Positions 1 to 10,124 are shown, counted from the first letter of the stretch. The stretch is DNA of 64,000 bases from Methylomonas sp. UP202 (GCF_029910655.1 NZ_CP123897.1:4081547-4145546); one strand, 5' to 3'. The notes: a model not told the origin generated them from the sequence alone. A program made the numbers and translations.

Positions 1-867
1 GCAATCCCTGGTTTCATAAGCGACGCCGTTCCATTCCCGCAACATCAGACTCAAATGCCAGCGACCGACCGGCGGCTCGCAAAATTCGGTTTCCAGACTC
101 AGCTCGCGAAAACCTTGCCGACCGGCCAATTCGCCGACCCGGACGCCGGCCACCGCGAACCCGTCGAAATGCCCGCCTTGATACGCTTGGTCGAGCGCCC
201 ATAACTCCAACACCAAGGTACCGCTGACATTGTCCGCGCCGCGCCGGTTGGCAATTTCGCCGACATTCAAGCGAATCCGCCCGTTTTGAACGTCGTAACC
301 GCAATTGCCCAGCAACAACAGCTCGGCGGCCGCCGGTTTGAACGCCTGGGCTTGCACGAAGTAGTCGTTCTCGATAAAGCGTCCCGAGTGGCTATCGCTG
401 GCCTCGGCATGCTTGTACTCGATGAAACTCACTTCGATGACATTATTCGTGCCTTGCCGGACGGCGGTTTTAACCGGACTGTAAGGAGCCGCGAAATTGA
501 CGAAATCGCGCGTCTCGTAAGCCACGCCATTCCACTCGCGCAACATCAGCGTCAGTTGCCAGCATCCTTCGCCGGGCTCTTGGAACGCCAGCTCCCAGGA
601 AGCCGGCCCAATCGCATGTTGACCATGCAATTCGCCGATAACGACGCCAGCCAGGGGAATACCGCTGAAACTGCCTCCTTGATATGCTTGATTCAGCGCC
701 CAGAGTTCCACCGAAAGCGTCCCGCTTAGATTCCCGAACGACCGGTGGTTGGCAACTTCGCCAATATTCAGCGTAATACGATCGCCTAGAATGGAATAAC
801 CACTAATACCGTTTAGCCGCAATTCCGGAATATCGGTATCAAAAATAGGGTTTTGTAATGCATACAT
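1..867 (-). CDS. Repeat-module protein of unknown function, 3' end cut by window edge
   Basis: The minus-strand frame is open from an ATG at 867 to the window edge, giving 289 residues with the C-terminus missing. I do not recognise the family. The visible protein is built from two similar modules of roughly 130-150 residues. Each opens with a short beta-rich stretch (GYSILGDRI / GYDVQNGRI), continues with a VGE-type segment and SGTL..ELWAL, then QAYQGG, and closes with LMLREWNGVAYETRD, which is identical in both. There is no signal peptide or membrane segment at the N-terminus and no strong Shine-Dalgarno before the ATG. The repeated, tyrosine- and glycine-rich build suggests a structural or binding role, but that is a guess. 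More modules may follow beyond the edge. Confidence 0.75.
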   Translation of the reverse strand, partial: MYALQNPIFDTDIPELRLNGISGYSILGDRITLNIGEVANHRSFGNLSGTLSVELWALNQAYQGGSFSGIPLAGVVIGELHGQHAIGPASWELAFQEPGEGCWQLTLMLREWNGVAYETRDFVNFAAPYSPVKTAVRQGTNNVIEVSFIEYKHAEASDSHSGRFIENDYFVQAQAFKPAAAELLLLGNCGYDVQNGRIRLNVGEIANRRGADNVSGTLVLELWALDQAYQGGHFDGFAVAGVRVGELAGRQGFRELSLETEFCEPPVGRWHLSLMLREWNGVAYETRDC

Positions 868-1115
868 AGTTTATGACTCAGTGATTAAGGAAGGAAAATT
901 ATATATCAAGCCTAGAATATCTCGCCAATATTTCCAACCTTTTAACGCTTATAAAACAGCCGCTTACGCACCAATCAAGTGCAACAAAACTGAATTTAAC
1001 GCTCTTTTTTGGTGAATACCGCAAAACTCAAACCCCGCCAGTTTGGATATACCGAATTCGAAACGAGCGCGCAGGTTCTTAAAAAACACAAAACTCGAAA
1101 AAGCGTCGATGTGCT
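868..1115. other. AT-richer intergenic stretch
   Basis: This spacer lies between the starts and ends of two leftward genes and should hold the promoter of the repeat-module gene. It contains AT-rich sequence around 895-960 but no promoter I can place with confidence. Confidence 0.4.
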
Positions 1116-1688
1116 TCACGTGCGATCCGCGAATGCGCCTTGGCTACGGACGTAAACGATAATCCCGGCATGGATGGCAAGCGCCACCGCGATGCCAATC
1201 GCGTGCGCCGCAAATCCTCCAGCCCCGGCTATTTGAAACCGCCAAATACTGTAAGCGCCTACCGGCAAAAACAGCGCCGCACCGGTCGCAAGTCCGGGGT
1301 TGTACATTTTGAAGGCCAGGGCGTGACCGATGTGGACCAGACCGTTGACGACGGCCAGATACACTGCGATCAAACCCAGACCCGGCTCGCGGAGCGCCGC
1401 CAAATAGGTGGCAATGACGATGACGCCCCAAACGCCGGGGACATTGATGATAAACACGGCCAACGGCGACAGCACCGGCTTGCCGCCGCCGACGGTCCGG
1501 TTGAAAAAAGTTCGGAAGCGGTCTTGATCGTGTTCCTCGTACTGATGCAGCATATACATCGGCAGATGCAGAAACGTCAGCGCGAGCGGCATCGACCACC
1601 CCGCGGTCAACAACGGGAATAACATCAATAATAGTAACCCGGCCAACGCGCCGCCATAAACCCAATGCGTTATCAAGCGCTCGAACAT
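1116..1688 (-). CDS. HXXEE domain integral membrane protein
   Basis: The 190-residue product has several hydrophobic segments (about residues 10-45, 75-100, 105-125, 135-155 and 160-183) and the HQYEEH motif near residues 48-53, which fits the HXXEE family signature. Members are small bacterial membrane proteins whose biochemical role is not established. The ATG at 1688 is the first in frame and gives a full-length family member. It is transcribed toward the repeat-module gene with a gap of about 250 bp. Confidence 0.75.
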   Translation of the reverse strand: MFERLITHWVYGGALAGLLLLMLFPLLTAGWSMPLALTFLHLPMYMLHQYEEHDQDRFRTFFNRTVGGGKPVLSPLAVFIINVPGVWGVIVIATYLAALREPGLGLIAVYLAVVNGLVHIGHALAFKMYNPGLATGAALFLPVGAYSIWRFQIAGAGGFAAHAIGIAVALAIHAGIIVYVRSQGAFADRT

Positions 1689-1798
1689 GAAATGTTTCCG
1701 ACAGTCGATTAGAAGTCGTTAACTCTAGTCCAGTTCGAAAGTTTCAGCGCCGACAAACGGCCGATTTCCATGTTGGAATCGCCAAGTAAACAACGCAG

Positions 1799-1813
1799 CC
1801 CCCCCCCCCCCCC
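1799..1813. repeat. Run of 15 cytosines in a gene-poor stretch
   Basis: Fifteen consecutive C lie within the roughly 460-bp stretch (1689-2151) between the HXXEE gene and ilvB. No convincing gene occupies this stretch. A 38-codon plus-strand frame at 1869-1985 (starting MWKVISEQEA, ending in TAA) has protein-like composition, and a minus-strand frame runs through the homopolymer, but neither can be supported. Such tracts are prone to slippage. Confidence 0.8.
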
Positions 1814-2062
1814 GACTGGTCGTATCCTTGGAAGACCGCAACAAAATAAATAGCGAATAGCGTGACAAATGTGGAAAGTGATCAGCGAACAGGAAGCCAT
1901 CCCGCCCGAACCGGACAAACTGGATCGAAAGTTCGCGCAACGCCCTTCGCTGAAACGGCTTCGAGACCTCTTGCTCCCAGTTTAATTCGCCATGCATCGC
2001 TTCATGACGATCGACCCTAAATTGCAGCGTCGGCAAAATCCAAGCGAAACCCTGGGTTTTCC

Positions 2063-2091
2063 TTGACGAAAACGACCAAAGACAGTAGCTT
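2063..2091 (+). promoter_or_regulatory. Possible sigma-70 promoter of ilvBHC
   Basis: TTGACG at 2063-2068 is a near-consensus -35 box. Seventeen bases later TAGCTT is a weak -10. It lies about 60 bp before the ilvB start. No leader peptide or attenuator is evident between it and the gene. Confidence 0.35.
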
Positions 2092-2151
2092 ATCCAACCT
2101 TTTTTGTAAATCCGTATCCGTGCGATCCGTATTGTTTTCGAGGGCTTAAAA

Positions 2152-3888
2152 TTGGAACTCAGTGGCGGGCAAATTCTTGTCCAATGTCTTAAAGATGAAG
2201 GTGTCGAATTCGTATTTGGCTATCCGGGTGGCTCTGTATTGCACATCTACGATGCCATATTCCATCAAGACGACGTGAAGCACATCCTGGTCCGGCACGA
2301 ACAAGCCGCGGCCCACTCGGCGGACGCCTACGCCCGCGCCACCGGCAAACCCGGCGTGGTGCTGGTCACGTCGGGCCCCGGCGCCACCAATGCCGTCACC
2401 GGCATCGCCACGGCGTATATGGATTCGATTCCGATGGTGATTATTTCCGGACAAGTGCCGTCGCCGGTGATCGGCAGCGACGCGTTCCAGGAAGTCGATA
2501 CGGTCGGCATCACCCGCCCCTGCGTCAAGCACAATTTTTTGGTCAAGGACGTCAACGATCTCGCCGAGACGATGAAGAAAGCCTTTTACGTGGCGACGAC
2601 CGGCCGCCCCGGCCCGGTACTGGTCGACGTGCCGAAGGACATCACCGACCCGAACATCAAGGTACCTTATAAGTACCCGAAAAAAATCGTGATGCGCTCC
2701 TACAACCCGGTGGTGACCGGCCACAAGGGCCAGATCAAGCGCGCCGTCGATATGCTGCTGGCCGCGCAACGCCCAATCATTTATTCGGGCGGCGGCGTGA
2801 TCCTGGGCGAGGGTCATCAAGAATTGACGGAGCTGACTCAATTGCTGGGCTTCCCGATCACCAACACCTTGATGGGTCTGGGCGCTTATCCGGCTACCGA
2901 CAAGCAATTCGTCGGCATGCTGGGCATGCACGGGACTTACGAAGCCAACATGGCGATGCACGAAAGCGACGTGATCCTGGCGGTCGGCGCGCGCTTCGAC
3001 GACCGGGTTACCGGCAAGTTGACCGAGTTCTGCCCGTACGCCAAGATCATTCATATCGATGTCGATCCAGCCTCGATTTCCAAGACCGTGAAAGTGGATG
3101 TGCCGATCGTCGGGGAAGTTAAACCGGTGCTGAAGCAAATGCTCGAACTGATCCGCGACAGCAAGGACAAACCGTCAAAGGCCTCCCTGGAAAACTGGTG
3201 GAAGCTGATCGACAGTTGGCGCGGAGTACGCTGCCTGGAATACGACCGGGAAAGCCGGATCATCAAGCCGCAATACGTGGTCGAGCAATTGTACGAAGTC
3301 ACCAACGGCGAGGCCTTCGTGACCTCGGACGTCGGCCAACATCAAATGTATGCGGCGCAGTATTACCATTTCGACAAACCGCGGCGCTGGATCAACTCCG
3401 GCGGCCTGGGTACGATGGGTTTTGGTTTGCCGGCCGCGATCGGCGTAAAGCTGGCGTTTCCGGAAGCGGACGTGGCCTGCATCACCGGCGAAGCCAGCAT
3501 TCAAATGTGCATACAGGAGCTTTCGACCGCGTTGCAATATAACACGCCGGTCAAGATCGTTAATCTGAATAACCGTTACATGGGCATGGTCCGGCAATGG
3601 CAGGAGTTTTCCTACCAAAGCCGCTACTCGCACTCCTACATGGACACGATTCCGGACTTCGTCAAACTCGCCGAAGCCTACGGCCATGTCGGCATGCGCA
3701 TCGAAAAACCGGAAGAAGTGCGCGACGCACTGAAACAAGCCTTTGAAATGAAGGACAGAACCGTGTTCCTGGATTTCATTACCGATAGAACCGAGAACGT
3801 ATATCCGATGATAGAAGCAGGCAAGGCCCACCACGACATGAAATTGCGCGTCGCGCCCGGCACTCCGGTCGACAGGGAGTTATCGTGA
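2152..3888 (+). CDS. ilvB: Acetolactate synthase large (catalytic) subunit
   Basis: This is the ThDP- and FAD-dependent enzyme that condenses two pyruvates, or pyruvate and 2-oxobutyrate, in the first common step of valine, leucine and isoleucine synthesis in the cytosol. At 578 residues it has the full three-domain layout: an N-terminal pyrimidine-binding domain with the catalytic Glu in HEQAAAHSADAYA (about residue 48), a central FAD-binding domain, and a C-terminal PP domain with the ThDP motif GEAS..(26)..NN. GEAS replaces the more common GDGS, a variation I believe is known in related enzymes. The start is TTG, preceded by GAGGG at a good distance; no ATG fits as well. The gene is joined to ilvH by an overlapping TGATG, so the two subunits are probably made in step. 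Confidence 0.95.
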   Translation: MELSGGQILVQCLKDEGVEFVFGYPGGSVLHIYDAIFHQDDVKHILVRHEQAAAHSADAYARATGKPGVVLVTSGPGATNAVTGIATAYMDSIPMVIISGQVPSPVIGSDAFQEVDTVGITRPCVKHNFLVKDVNDLAETMKKAFYVATTGRPGPVLVDVPKDITDPNIKVPYKYPKKIVMRSYNPVVTGHKGQIKRAVDMLLAAQRPIIYSGGGVILGEGHQELTELTQLLGFPITNTLMGLGAYPATDKQFVGMLGMHGTYEANMAMHESDVILAVGARFDDRVTGKLTEFCPYAKIIHIDVDPASISKTVKVDVPIVGEVKPVLKQMLELIRDSKDKPSKASLENWWKLIDSWRGVRCLEYDRESRIIKPQYVVEQLYEVTNGEAFVTSDVGQHQMYAAQYYHFDKPRRWINSGGLGTMGFGLPAAIGVKLAFPEADVACITGEASIQMCIQELSTALQYNTPVKIVNLNNRYMGMVRQWQEFSYQSRYSHSYMDTIPDFVKLAEAYGHVGMRIEKPEEVRDALKQAFEMKDRTVFLDFITDRTENVYPMIEAGKAHHDMKLRVAPGTPVDRELS

Positions 3889-4379
3889 TGCGGCACATTA
3901 TTTCCATCCTGATCGAGAACGAAGCCGGCGCGCTATCGCGCGTCGCCGGACTGTTCTCGGCGCGTGGCTACAATATCGAATCGTTGACCGTGGCGCCGAC
4001 CGAAGATCCCAGCCTATCCAGGATGACGCTGGTCACCAGCGGCAGCGACGAGATCATCGAACAGATCACCAAGCAATTGAATAAATTGATCGATGTCGTC
4101 AAATTGATCGACCTAGCCGAATCGGCGCATATCGAGCGCGAGCTGATGCTGGTCAAAATCAAAACCAGCCACGACACCCGCGAGGAAGTCAAACGCATGG
4201 TGGATATTTTTCGCGGCAAGATCATCGACGTCACCCACAACAGTTACATCGTGGAAATGACCGGCCAATCCAATAAATTGGACGCCTTCATCCACGGCTT
4301 CGAGGAAGGCTGCATCATCGAAGTGGTGCGCTCCGGCCCGACCGGCATTTCCCGCGGCGAAAAAGGCTTACACCTATGA
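3888..4379 (+). CDS. ilvH: Acetolactate synthase small (regulatory) subunit
   Basis: The 163-residue protein opens MRHIISILIENEAGALSRV, the N-terminal ACT domain that binds valine for feedback control, followed by the C-terminal small-subunit domain (from about residue 80). It activates the IlvB catalytic subunit and confers end-product inhibition. The ATG at 3888 shares its A with the ilvB stop and has AGGGAG just upstream; a GTG one codon earlier is in frame but less likely. Length is normal for the family. Confidence 0.95.
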   Translation: MRHIISILIENEAGALSRVAGLFSARGYNIESLTVAPTEDPSLSRMTLVTSGSDEIIEQITKQLNKLIDVVKLIDLAESAHIERELMLVKIKTSHDTREEVKRMVDIFRGKIIDVTHNSYIVEMTGQSNKLDAFIHGFEEGCIIEVVRSGPTGISRGEKGLHL

Positions 4380-5495
<1,116 letters not shown>

Positions 5496-5512
5496 GCTGA
5501 TCGGCTAGGCTT

Positions 5513-5543
5513 AAAAGCCCATCTTCTCGATGGGCTTTTTTTT
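5513..5543 (+). terminator. Rho-independent terminator of ilvBHC
   Basis: AGCCCATC (5516-5523) and GATGGGCT (5529-5536) form a perfect 8-bp stem with a 5-nt loop, followed by a run of eight T. Confidence 0.93.
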
Positions 5544-5563
5544 GTCCGCTAGATCGAAAAAGC

Positions 5564-6349
5564 ATGCCAGAGTCGCTGCGTTCGCATACGCTGAAAACCG
5601 TCATCGCCGCCGCGGCACTGGCCGTACCGGCCGCCAGCGCGGCCGAATGGCTGGACTGGAGCACCAGCGAAATTCAATATTTGCACGGCCCAACCTACTC
5701 CGAACCGTTTAACGCCAACGATATCGCTCGCTCCATCGTCACCGTGACCCACACTCACGGCTGGCGTTACGGCCGAAACTTTTTCTTCATGGACACGCTG
5801 TTCACCGAAAGCGGTCAACCGGCGCAAGTCAACCTATACGGCGAAGCGTACAGCACCCTTAGCTTCGGCAAAATTAGCGGCCTGGAACTGTCGTTCGGCA
5901 TCGTCAAGGATGTCGGCGCCACGGCGGGCATCAATCTGGGCGAAAACGTCAATAGCCCGCGTAGCGGCTATCGGGCCTGGCTGTACGGCATCAGCGTCGA
6001 TTTCGATTTGCCGGGTTTCGAGTACTTCAATGTCGATTTTTTACGGCAACGCGTCACCGAACCCGCCGACATCGGCGCTTCTTGGCAAATCACACCGGTG
6101 TGGAAACTGCCGTTCGAAATCGCCGGCACGAAATGGAGCTTCGAAGGCTTCGCCGATTTCATCGGCCGCAACCAAACCGCCGCCCGCCAAGCCCTAGCCC
6201 AACCACAACTGCGCCTGGACCTCGGCGATCTATGGGGCGCGGGTAACCATTTGTTTATCGGCATCGAATATCAATACTGGCACAACAAATACGGCATCAA
6301 AGGCCTGCACGAAAGCCTGCCGCAGGCGCTGGTGGTTTGGAAGTTTTGA
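5564..6349 (+). CDS. Tsx-like outer membrane channel protein
   Basis: The 261-residue protein begins with a signal peptide (KTVIAAAALAVPAASA, cleavage near residue 26) and then shows alternating beta-strand segments ending in the C-terminal phenylalanine typical of outer membrane barrels. Segments such as NDIARSIVTVTH and YGRNFFFMD resemble the nucleoside-specific channel (Tsx/OmpK) family. It would sit in the outer membrane and pass small solutes; the substrate cannot be read from sequence. The start lies only 20 bp past the ilvC terminator, so a promoter of its own would have to overlap that region. No strong Shine-Dalgarno is seen. Confidence 0.7.
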   Translation: MPESLRSHTLKTVIAAAALAVPAASAAEWLDWSTSEIQYLHGPTYSEPFNANDIARSIVTVTHTHGWRYGRNFFFMDTLFTESGQPAQVNLYGEAYSTLSFGKISGLELSFGIVKDVGATAGINLGENVNSPRSGYRAWLYGISVDFDLPGFEYFNVDFLRQRVTEPADIGASWQITPVWKLPFEIAGTKWSFEGFADFIGRNQTAARQALAQPQLRLDLGDLWGAGNHLFIGIEYQYWHNKYGIKGLHESLPQALVVWKF

Positions 6350-6461
6350 AATTGACGGAAATTATCAATGCCCACATTCAGGCTTAACGCTCGACGATTT
6401 TTGTTATAAAACGGCCTGACAATCAAAGACGGAATATTCAAAGCTGACACAAGGATTTACC

Positions 6462-9400
6462 ATGCGCGCGACCTTTAGTTACGATGTATTCCTAAGCCAC
6501 AACGTGCGGGACAAACCTCGAGTACGAGCGTTAGCCGAGCGTTTGAAACAAGCCCGGCTTAAGGTATGGTTCGATGAATGGGCCATCAAACCCGGCGACG
6601 ACATTTATCTGGCCGTCGAACGCGGCCTGGAAGCGGCGCGGGTACAGTTGCTGTGCCTGTCGCCGGCCGCGTTGGCTTCGGACTGGGTGGCGCTGGAACG
6701 CAGCACCGTGCTGTTCCGCGACCCGGCCAACCGCGGCCGCCGTTTCGTGCCGGTGCTACTGGCCGACTGCAGTTTGCCGGACAGCTTGCGCCGCTACAAA
6801 TACCTCGACTTCCGCGACGACTCAGCGACTGCGTTCGAAGAATTACTGGAGGCGATTCGTGATGAGACCAACACGGTGCTGGAAACACCATCTAAGCAAC
6901 CCAAAAAGAAAGTTATTAAGGGTAAAGTCAATCCAAGAAAGAAGTCAGCGGCTCGGATCGAGCCGCTGGTGTTATTGGAACGTAAATTGGTTGGACATGA
7001 AGATTGGGTCAGAAGCGTGGCTGTCAGTCCAGACGGAACTTGGATCGTATCTGGCGCAGGTACCCCACCAGATTCAAACGAAAGGTCAGTGAAGATTTGG
7101 GAGTCAAGATCTGGCAACTGTCTCGCGGTGTTGGAAGGGCATACTGGTCCAGTGCAGTGCGTGACGGTCACGCCGGATGGTAAGCGGATTTTGTCCGCTT
7201 CTTACGACGAGAGTATTCGGGTTTGGGATGTGGCTACGATGAAGGAAATAGCCAAGCTTGAAGGCCATTTTGACCAAATCTGGTCTGTAATTGCTCTTGG
7301 CGACAACCAGCGCGTATTTTCCGGAGGATTAGACGGCACACTTCGGTTGTGGGATTTGGATTCCGGGCTGTGCGAGAAGGTGATCATATGTGGCACGTAC
7401 GATGGCGACCATGTGTTCGGCTTAGCTGTAAATTCCGAGGGAACCAGAGCATTGTCAGGTCATCGGGACGGCAGAGTGCTGCTTTGGAACCTGGAAACCG
7501 GTCAATGCCTTGCGACACTGCACGGGCATTCAGGCATCGTATACTCAGTCCAGATCACACCGGACGGCCAATTTGCAATATCGGGGTCGGAAGATAAGAC
7601 GGTTAAGATTTGGGACTTAAACAACGAAAAATGCACCGGAACGTTGGAAGGCCATAAAGACACAGTACAATCAGTTGCCATCTCACCTGATGGGAACCTA
7701 ATCGCTTCTGTTGGTTTTGTGGATGAGAGTTTTCGTCTATGGGATTTGAAGACCGGATTATGTTTGTGTGTAATTGCTTCTAATGACCATGAATCGCCGG
7801 TTTCGATCACGTTTAACACAAATGGCTCTAGGTTGGTACTTGGAGCCTTTGAAGGAGCAATATACATATACCGACTCAGAGGCAGCCGCTCGGCCCGTAC
7901 CGAAGACACCGCCTGCCGCTACGTCAATGCCAAGGTGGTCTTGCTCGGTGAAGGCACGGTAGGCAAGACTTCGCTGGCGCATCGTTTGATCGACGACGAA
8001 TACGTCGTGAAAGACCGCACCCACGGCATGAACGTCTGGCGCTTGGATCTGCCACCCGATCCCAGTACGCCCGGAGAGGGCCTCGAGCGCGAGGCGCTGC
8101 TGTGGGATTTGGCAGGCCAGGAGGATTACCGCTTGGTCCACCGCCTGTTTCTGGATCAAACCGCACTGGCGCTGTTGTTGATTAATCCGCAGAAAGACGA
8201 TCCGTTCGCCGAGACCGGCGACTGGCTGAAGGCGCTGGATACCGCCGCCGCCAACCATGCGGACAAACGCCGGGCGAAGCGTTTGCTGATCTTTTCGCAA
8301 ACCGACGCCGGCGGCCTGAAGTTAAGCGATGCCAAGATCGAGCGCTTCGCGACCCAACATGGCTTCGCCGGCTGGCTAGCGACCAGCGCCAAGACCGGAG
8401 AGAACTGCTCGGACCTCGCCAATGCCCGCCAGCCGTCCCGATTGAAGCAATTGATCGCCGACACGATACCCTGGGACACACTGCCCTGGACCGCCACACC
8501 CAACTTATTGGCCGAGTTAAAAAACGCGCTGCTGGCCATGCGCGATTACAACGACATCCGGCTGCTGCGCTATTCGGAATTGGCCCAGCGCTTGGAACAG
8601 GTGCTGGCCGGCAAGAAAATCGAAGAAGCCGAGGTGCGCACTGCGGTGACCTTGCTGGCCAACCATGGATTGGCCCGGCCGTTGAAGTTCGGCGATCTGG
8701 TGTTACTGCAACCGGAATTGCTGAACGGTTACGCTGGCGCAGTGATCCGCGCGGCCCGCGCCCATCGGGACGAGATCGGTTGCGTGCAGGAGGCGGACAT
8801 ATACGCGGCAGATTTCAATTTCACCGGCGTCGAGCGCTTGCCGCGCGCCGACGAAGAATTGCTATTACGGGCGCTGGTTCAAACCTTTCTGGACCACTCG
8901 CTGTGCATCGCCGAAGACACACCGCAGAGCCGGCAATTGGTGTTTCCGTCACAGTACCGGCGCGAGAAAGACCTGCCCTGGCAGCCCGGCGTGTTTGTCT
9001 CGGATACCTTCTGCGGCGAATGGCAGACGGTGTGGACCACGTTGATCGTTAGATTGTGGTACAGCCACGAGTTCGCACACAAGGAGCTGTGGCGCAATGC
9101 CGCCGAGTTCAATTCCAGCCGCGGCCAGTTGCTGGGCCTGAAAATCGACAACCGCCGGGGTGAAGGCGAGGCGACCATCAGCCTGTTTTTCGACGTAAAG
9201 ACGCCGGACGAACTGAAGGTGATTTTGATCGAATACGTGCACCGGCATTTGGAGCGCTACGGCTGCGGCGTGATTCGCGACCGGCGTTACGTCTGCGCCG
9301 TATGCGCGACGCCGGTGATCGATCTGGAAGCGGTGCGCAAGCGCTTCGCGGCCGGGAAGGATTTCATCATCTGCCAGCACTGCGACGAGAAGGTGCCCTT

Positions 9401-9971
9401 GGTGGATTTCATCGAGCAACGCCTGAAAAGCGATCCGGTTGCGCGGAAAATTCTGGCGATGGAAGAAAACGCTACCCGACGACTGGATAATCAGGCGCTG
9501 GAACAAATCCTGATCGGCCACGTCCAGGCGATCGCCGGCGAAGCCAACCAGATATTCCGGCCCGTGACGCAGTTTGATTACGGGATCGACGGCGAGATCG
9601 AATTCAAGGACGACCGGGGCCGGCCCAGCGGCAAGAAAATCTATCTACAGATGAAGAGCGGCAATGCCTATTTACGCACCCGGCGAAGCGACGGCAAGGA
9701 AGTCTTCGATGTGCAAAACCACCGCCATCTGGAATATTGGCTGGGCCAGCCGGTGGACGTGTATCTGGTGATCCGCCAGACCGACGAACGAACACAGCAG
9801 CAGACCATCCGCTGGATGAACATAACCCGTTATCTGCAGAACCGCGACGACAAAAGCAGCCGGCAGGTTGTGTTCGAAGGCGAAGCAATGACAATGGAAG
9901 CGGTATGGAGGCTGAGGGACGAATTCTTTCCATCCCGACCCAGGTCGAAAAAATTAGCGAATCCTGGTTGA
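6462..9971 (+). CDS. TIR-WD40-Roc GTPase-COR-DUF4365 multidomain protein, probable defence protein
   Basis: The 1169-residue product has clear blocks. A TIR domain (residues 5-135) carries SDWVALER, with Glu79 at the place of the NADase glutamate. A basic linker (145-165) leads to about seven WD40 blades (177-475; repeated SPDG and IWD/LWDL motifs). A Roc-type GTPase follows (490-665): P-loop GEGTVGKTS at 496-504, switch motif DLAGQE at 549-554, SQTD at 612-615 where N/TKxD is usual, and TSAKTG at 641. A COR-like winged-helix region (675-900) is followed by two CxxC pairs (945/948, 971/974). The C-terminal DUF4365 domain (1005-1155) has YGIDGEIEF and LQMKSG, a D..QxK pattern compatible with a PD-(D/E)XK nuclease fold. 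AAGGA precedes the ATG. A gene with sensor, GTPase switch and two effector-like ends suggests anti-phage immunity by inference. The propeller DNA is GC-poor relative to both flanks. Confidence 0.9.
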   Translation: MRATFSYDVFLSHNVRDKPRVRALAERLKQARLKVWFDEWAIKPGDDIYLAVERGLEAARVQLLCLSPAALASDWVALERSTVLFRDPANRGRRFVPVLLADCSLPDSLRRYKYLDFRDDSATAFEELLEAIRDETNTVLETPSKQPKKKVIKGKVNPRKKSAARIEPLVLLERKLVGHEDWVRSVAVSPDGTWIVSGAGTPPDSNERSVKIWESRSGNCLAVLEGHTGPVQCVTVTPDGKRILSASYDESIRVWDVATMKEIAKLEGHFDQIWSVIALGDNQRVFSGGLDGTLRLWDLDSGLCEKVIICGTYDGDHVFGLAVNSEGTRALSGHRDGRVLLWNLETGQCLATLHGHSGIVYSVQITPDGQFAISGSEDKTVKIWDLNNEKCTGTLEGHKDTVQSVAISPDGNLIASVGFVDESFRLWDLKTGLCLCVIASNDHESPVSITFNTNGSRLVLGAFEGAIYIYRLRGSRSARTEDTACRYVNAKVVLLGEGTVGKTSLAHRLIDDEYVVKDRTHGMNVWRLDLPPDPSTPGEGLEREALLWDLAGQEDYRLVHRLFLDQTALALLLINPQKDDPFAETGDWLKALDTAAANHADKRRAKRLLIFSQTDAGGLKLSDAKIERFATQHGFAGWLATSAKTGENCSDLANARQPSRLKQLIADTIPWDTLPWTATPNLLAELKNALLAMRDYNDIRLLRYSELAQRLEQVLAGKKIEEAEVRTAVTLLANHGLARPLKFGDLVLLQPELLNGYAGAVIRAARAHRDEIGCVQEADIYAADFNFTGVERLPRADEELLLRALVQTFLDHSLCIAEDTPQSRQLVFPSQYRREKDLPWQPGVFVSDTFCGEWQTVWTTLIVRLWYSHEFAHKELWRNAAEFNSSRGQLLGLKIDNRRGEGEATISLFFDVKTPDELKVILIEYVHRHLERYGCGVIRDRRYVCAVCATPVIDLEAVRKRFAAGKDFIICQHCDEKVPLVDFIEQRLKSDPVARKILAMEENATRRLDNQALEQILIGHVQAIAGEANQIFRPVTQFDYGIDGEIEFKDDRGRPSGKKIYLQMKSGNAYLRTRRSDGKEVFDVQNHRHLEYWLGQPVDVYLVIRQTDERTQQQTIRWMNITRYLQNRDDKSSRQVVFEGEAMTMEAVWRLRDEFFPSRPRSKKLANPG

Positions 9972-10124
9972 CTCGACGGCGAGGACGATGGGTGATTTAG
10001 TACCTGAAACAGCCATGTCCTTTTGAAGAAAGCGAAATCCAAGAATCCTATACAACCCATGGTCTAGGTCGTCCTCCTCACGAATCGGCATTTCCTCAAG
10101 CAACCGTCATATTCACCATGTACA

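Noticed and set aside
1725..2036. Minus-strand 103-codon frame running through the homopolymer
   Set aside because: No domain, no ribosome site, and the glycine run is simply the homopolymer; a competing plus-strand short frame is equally likely to be chance.
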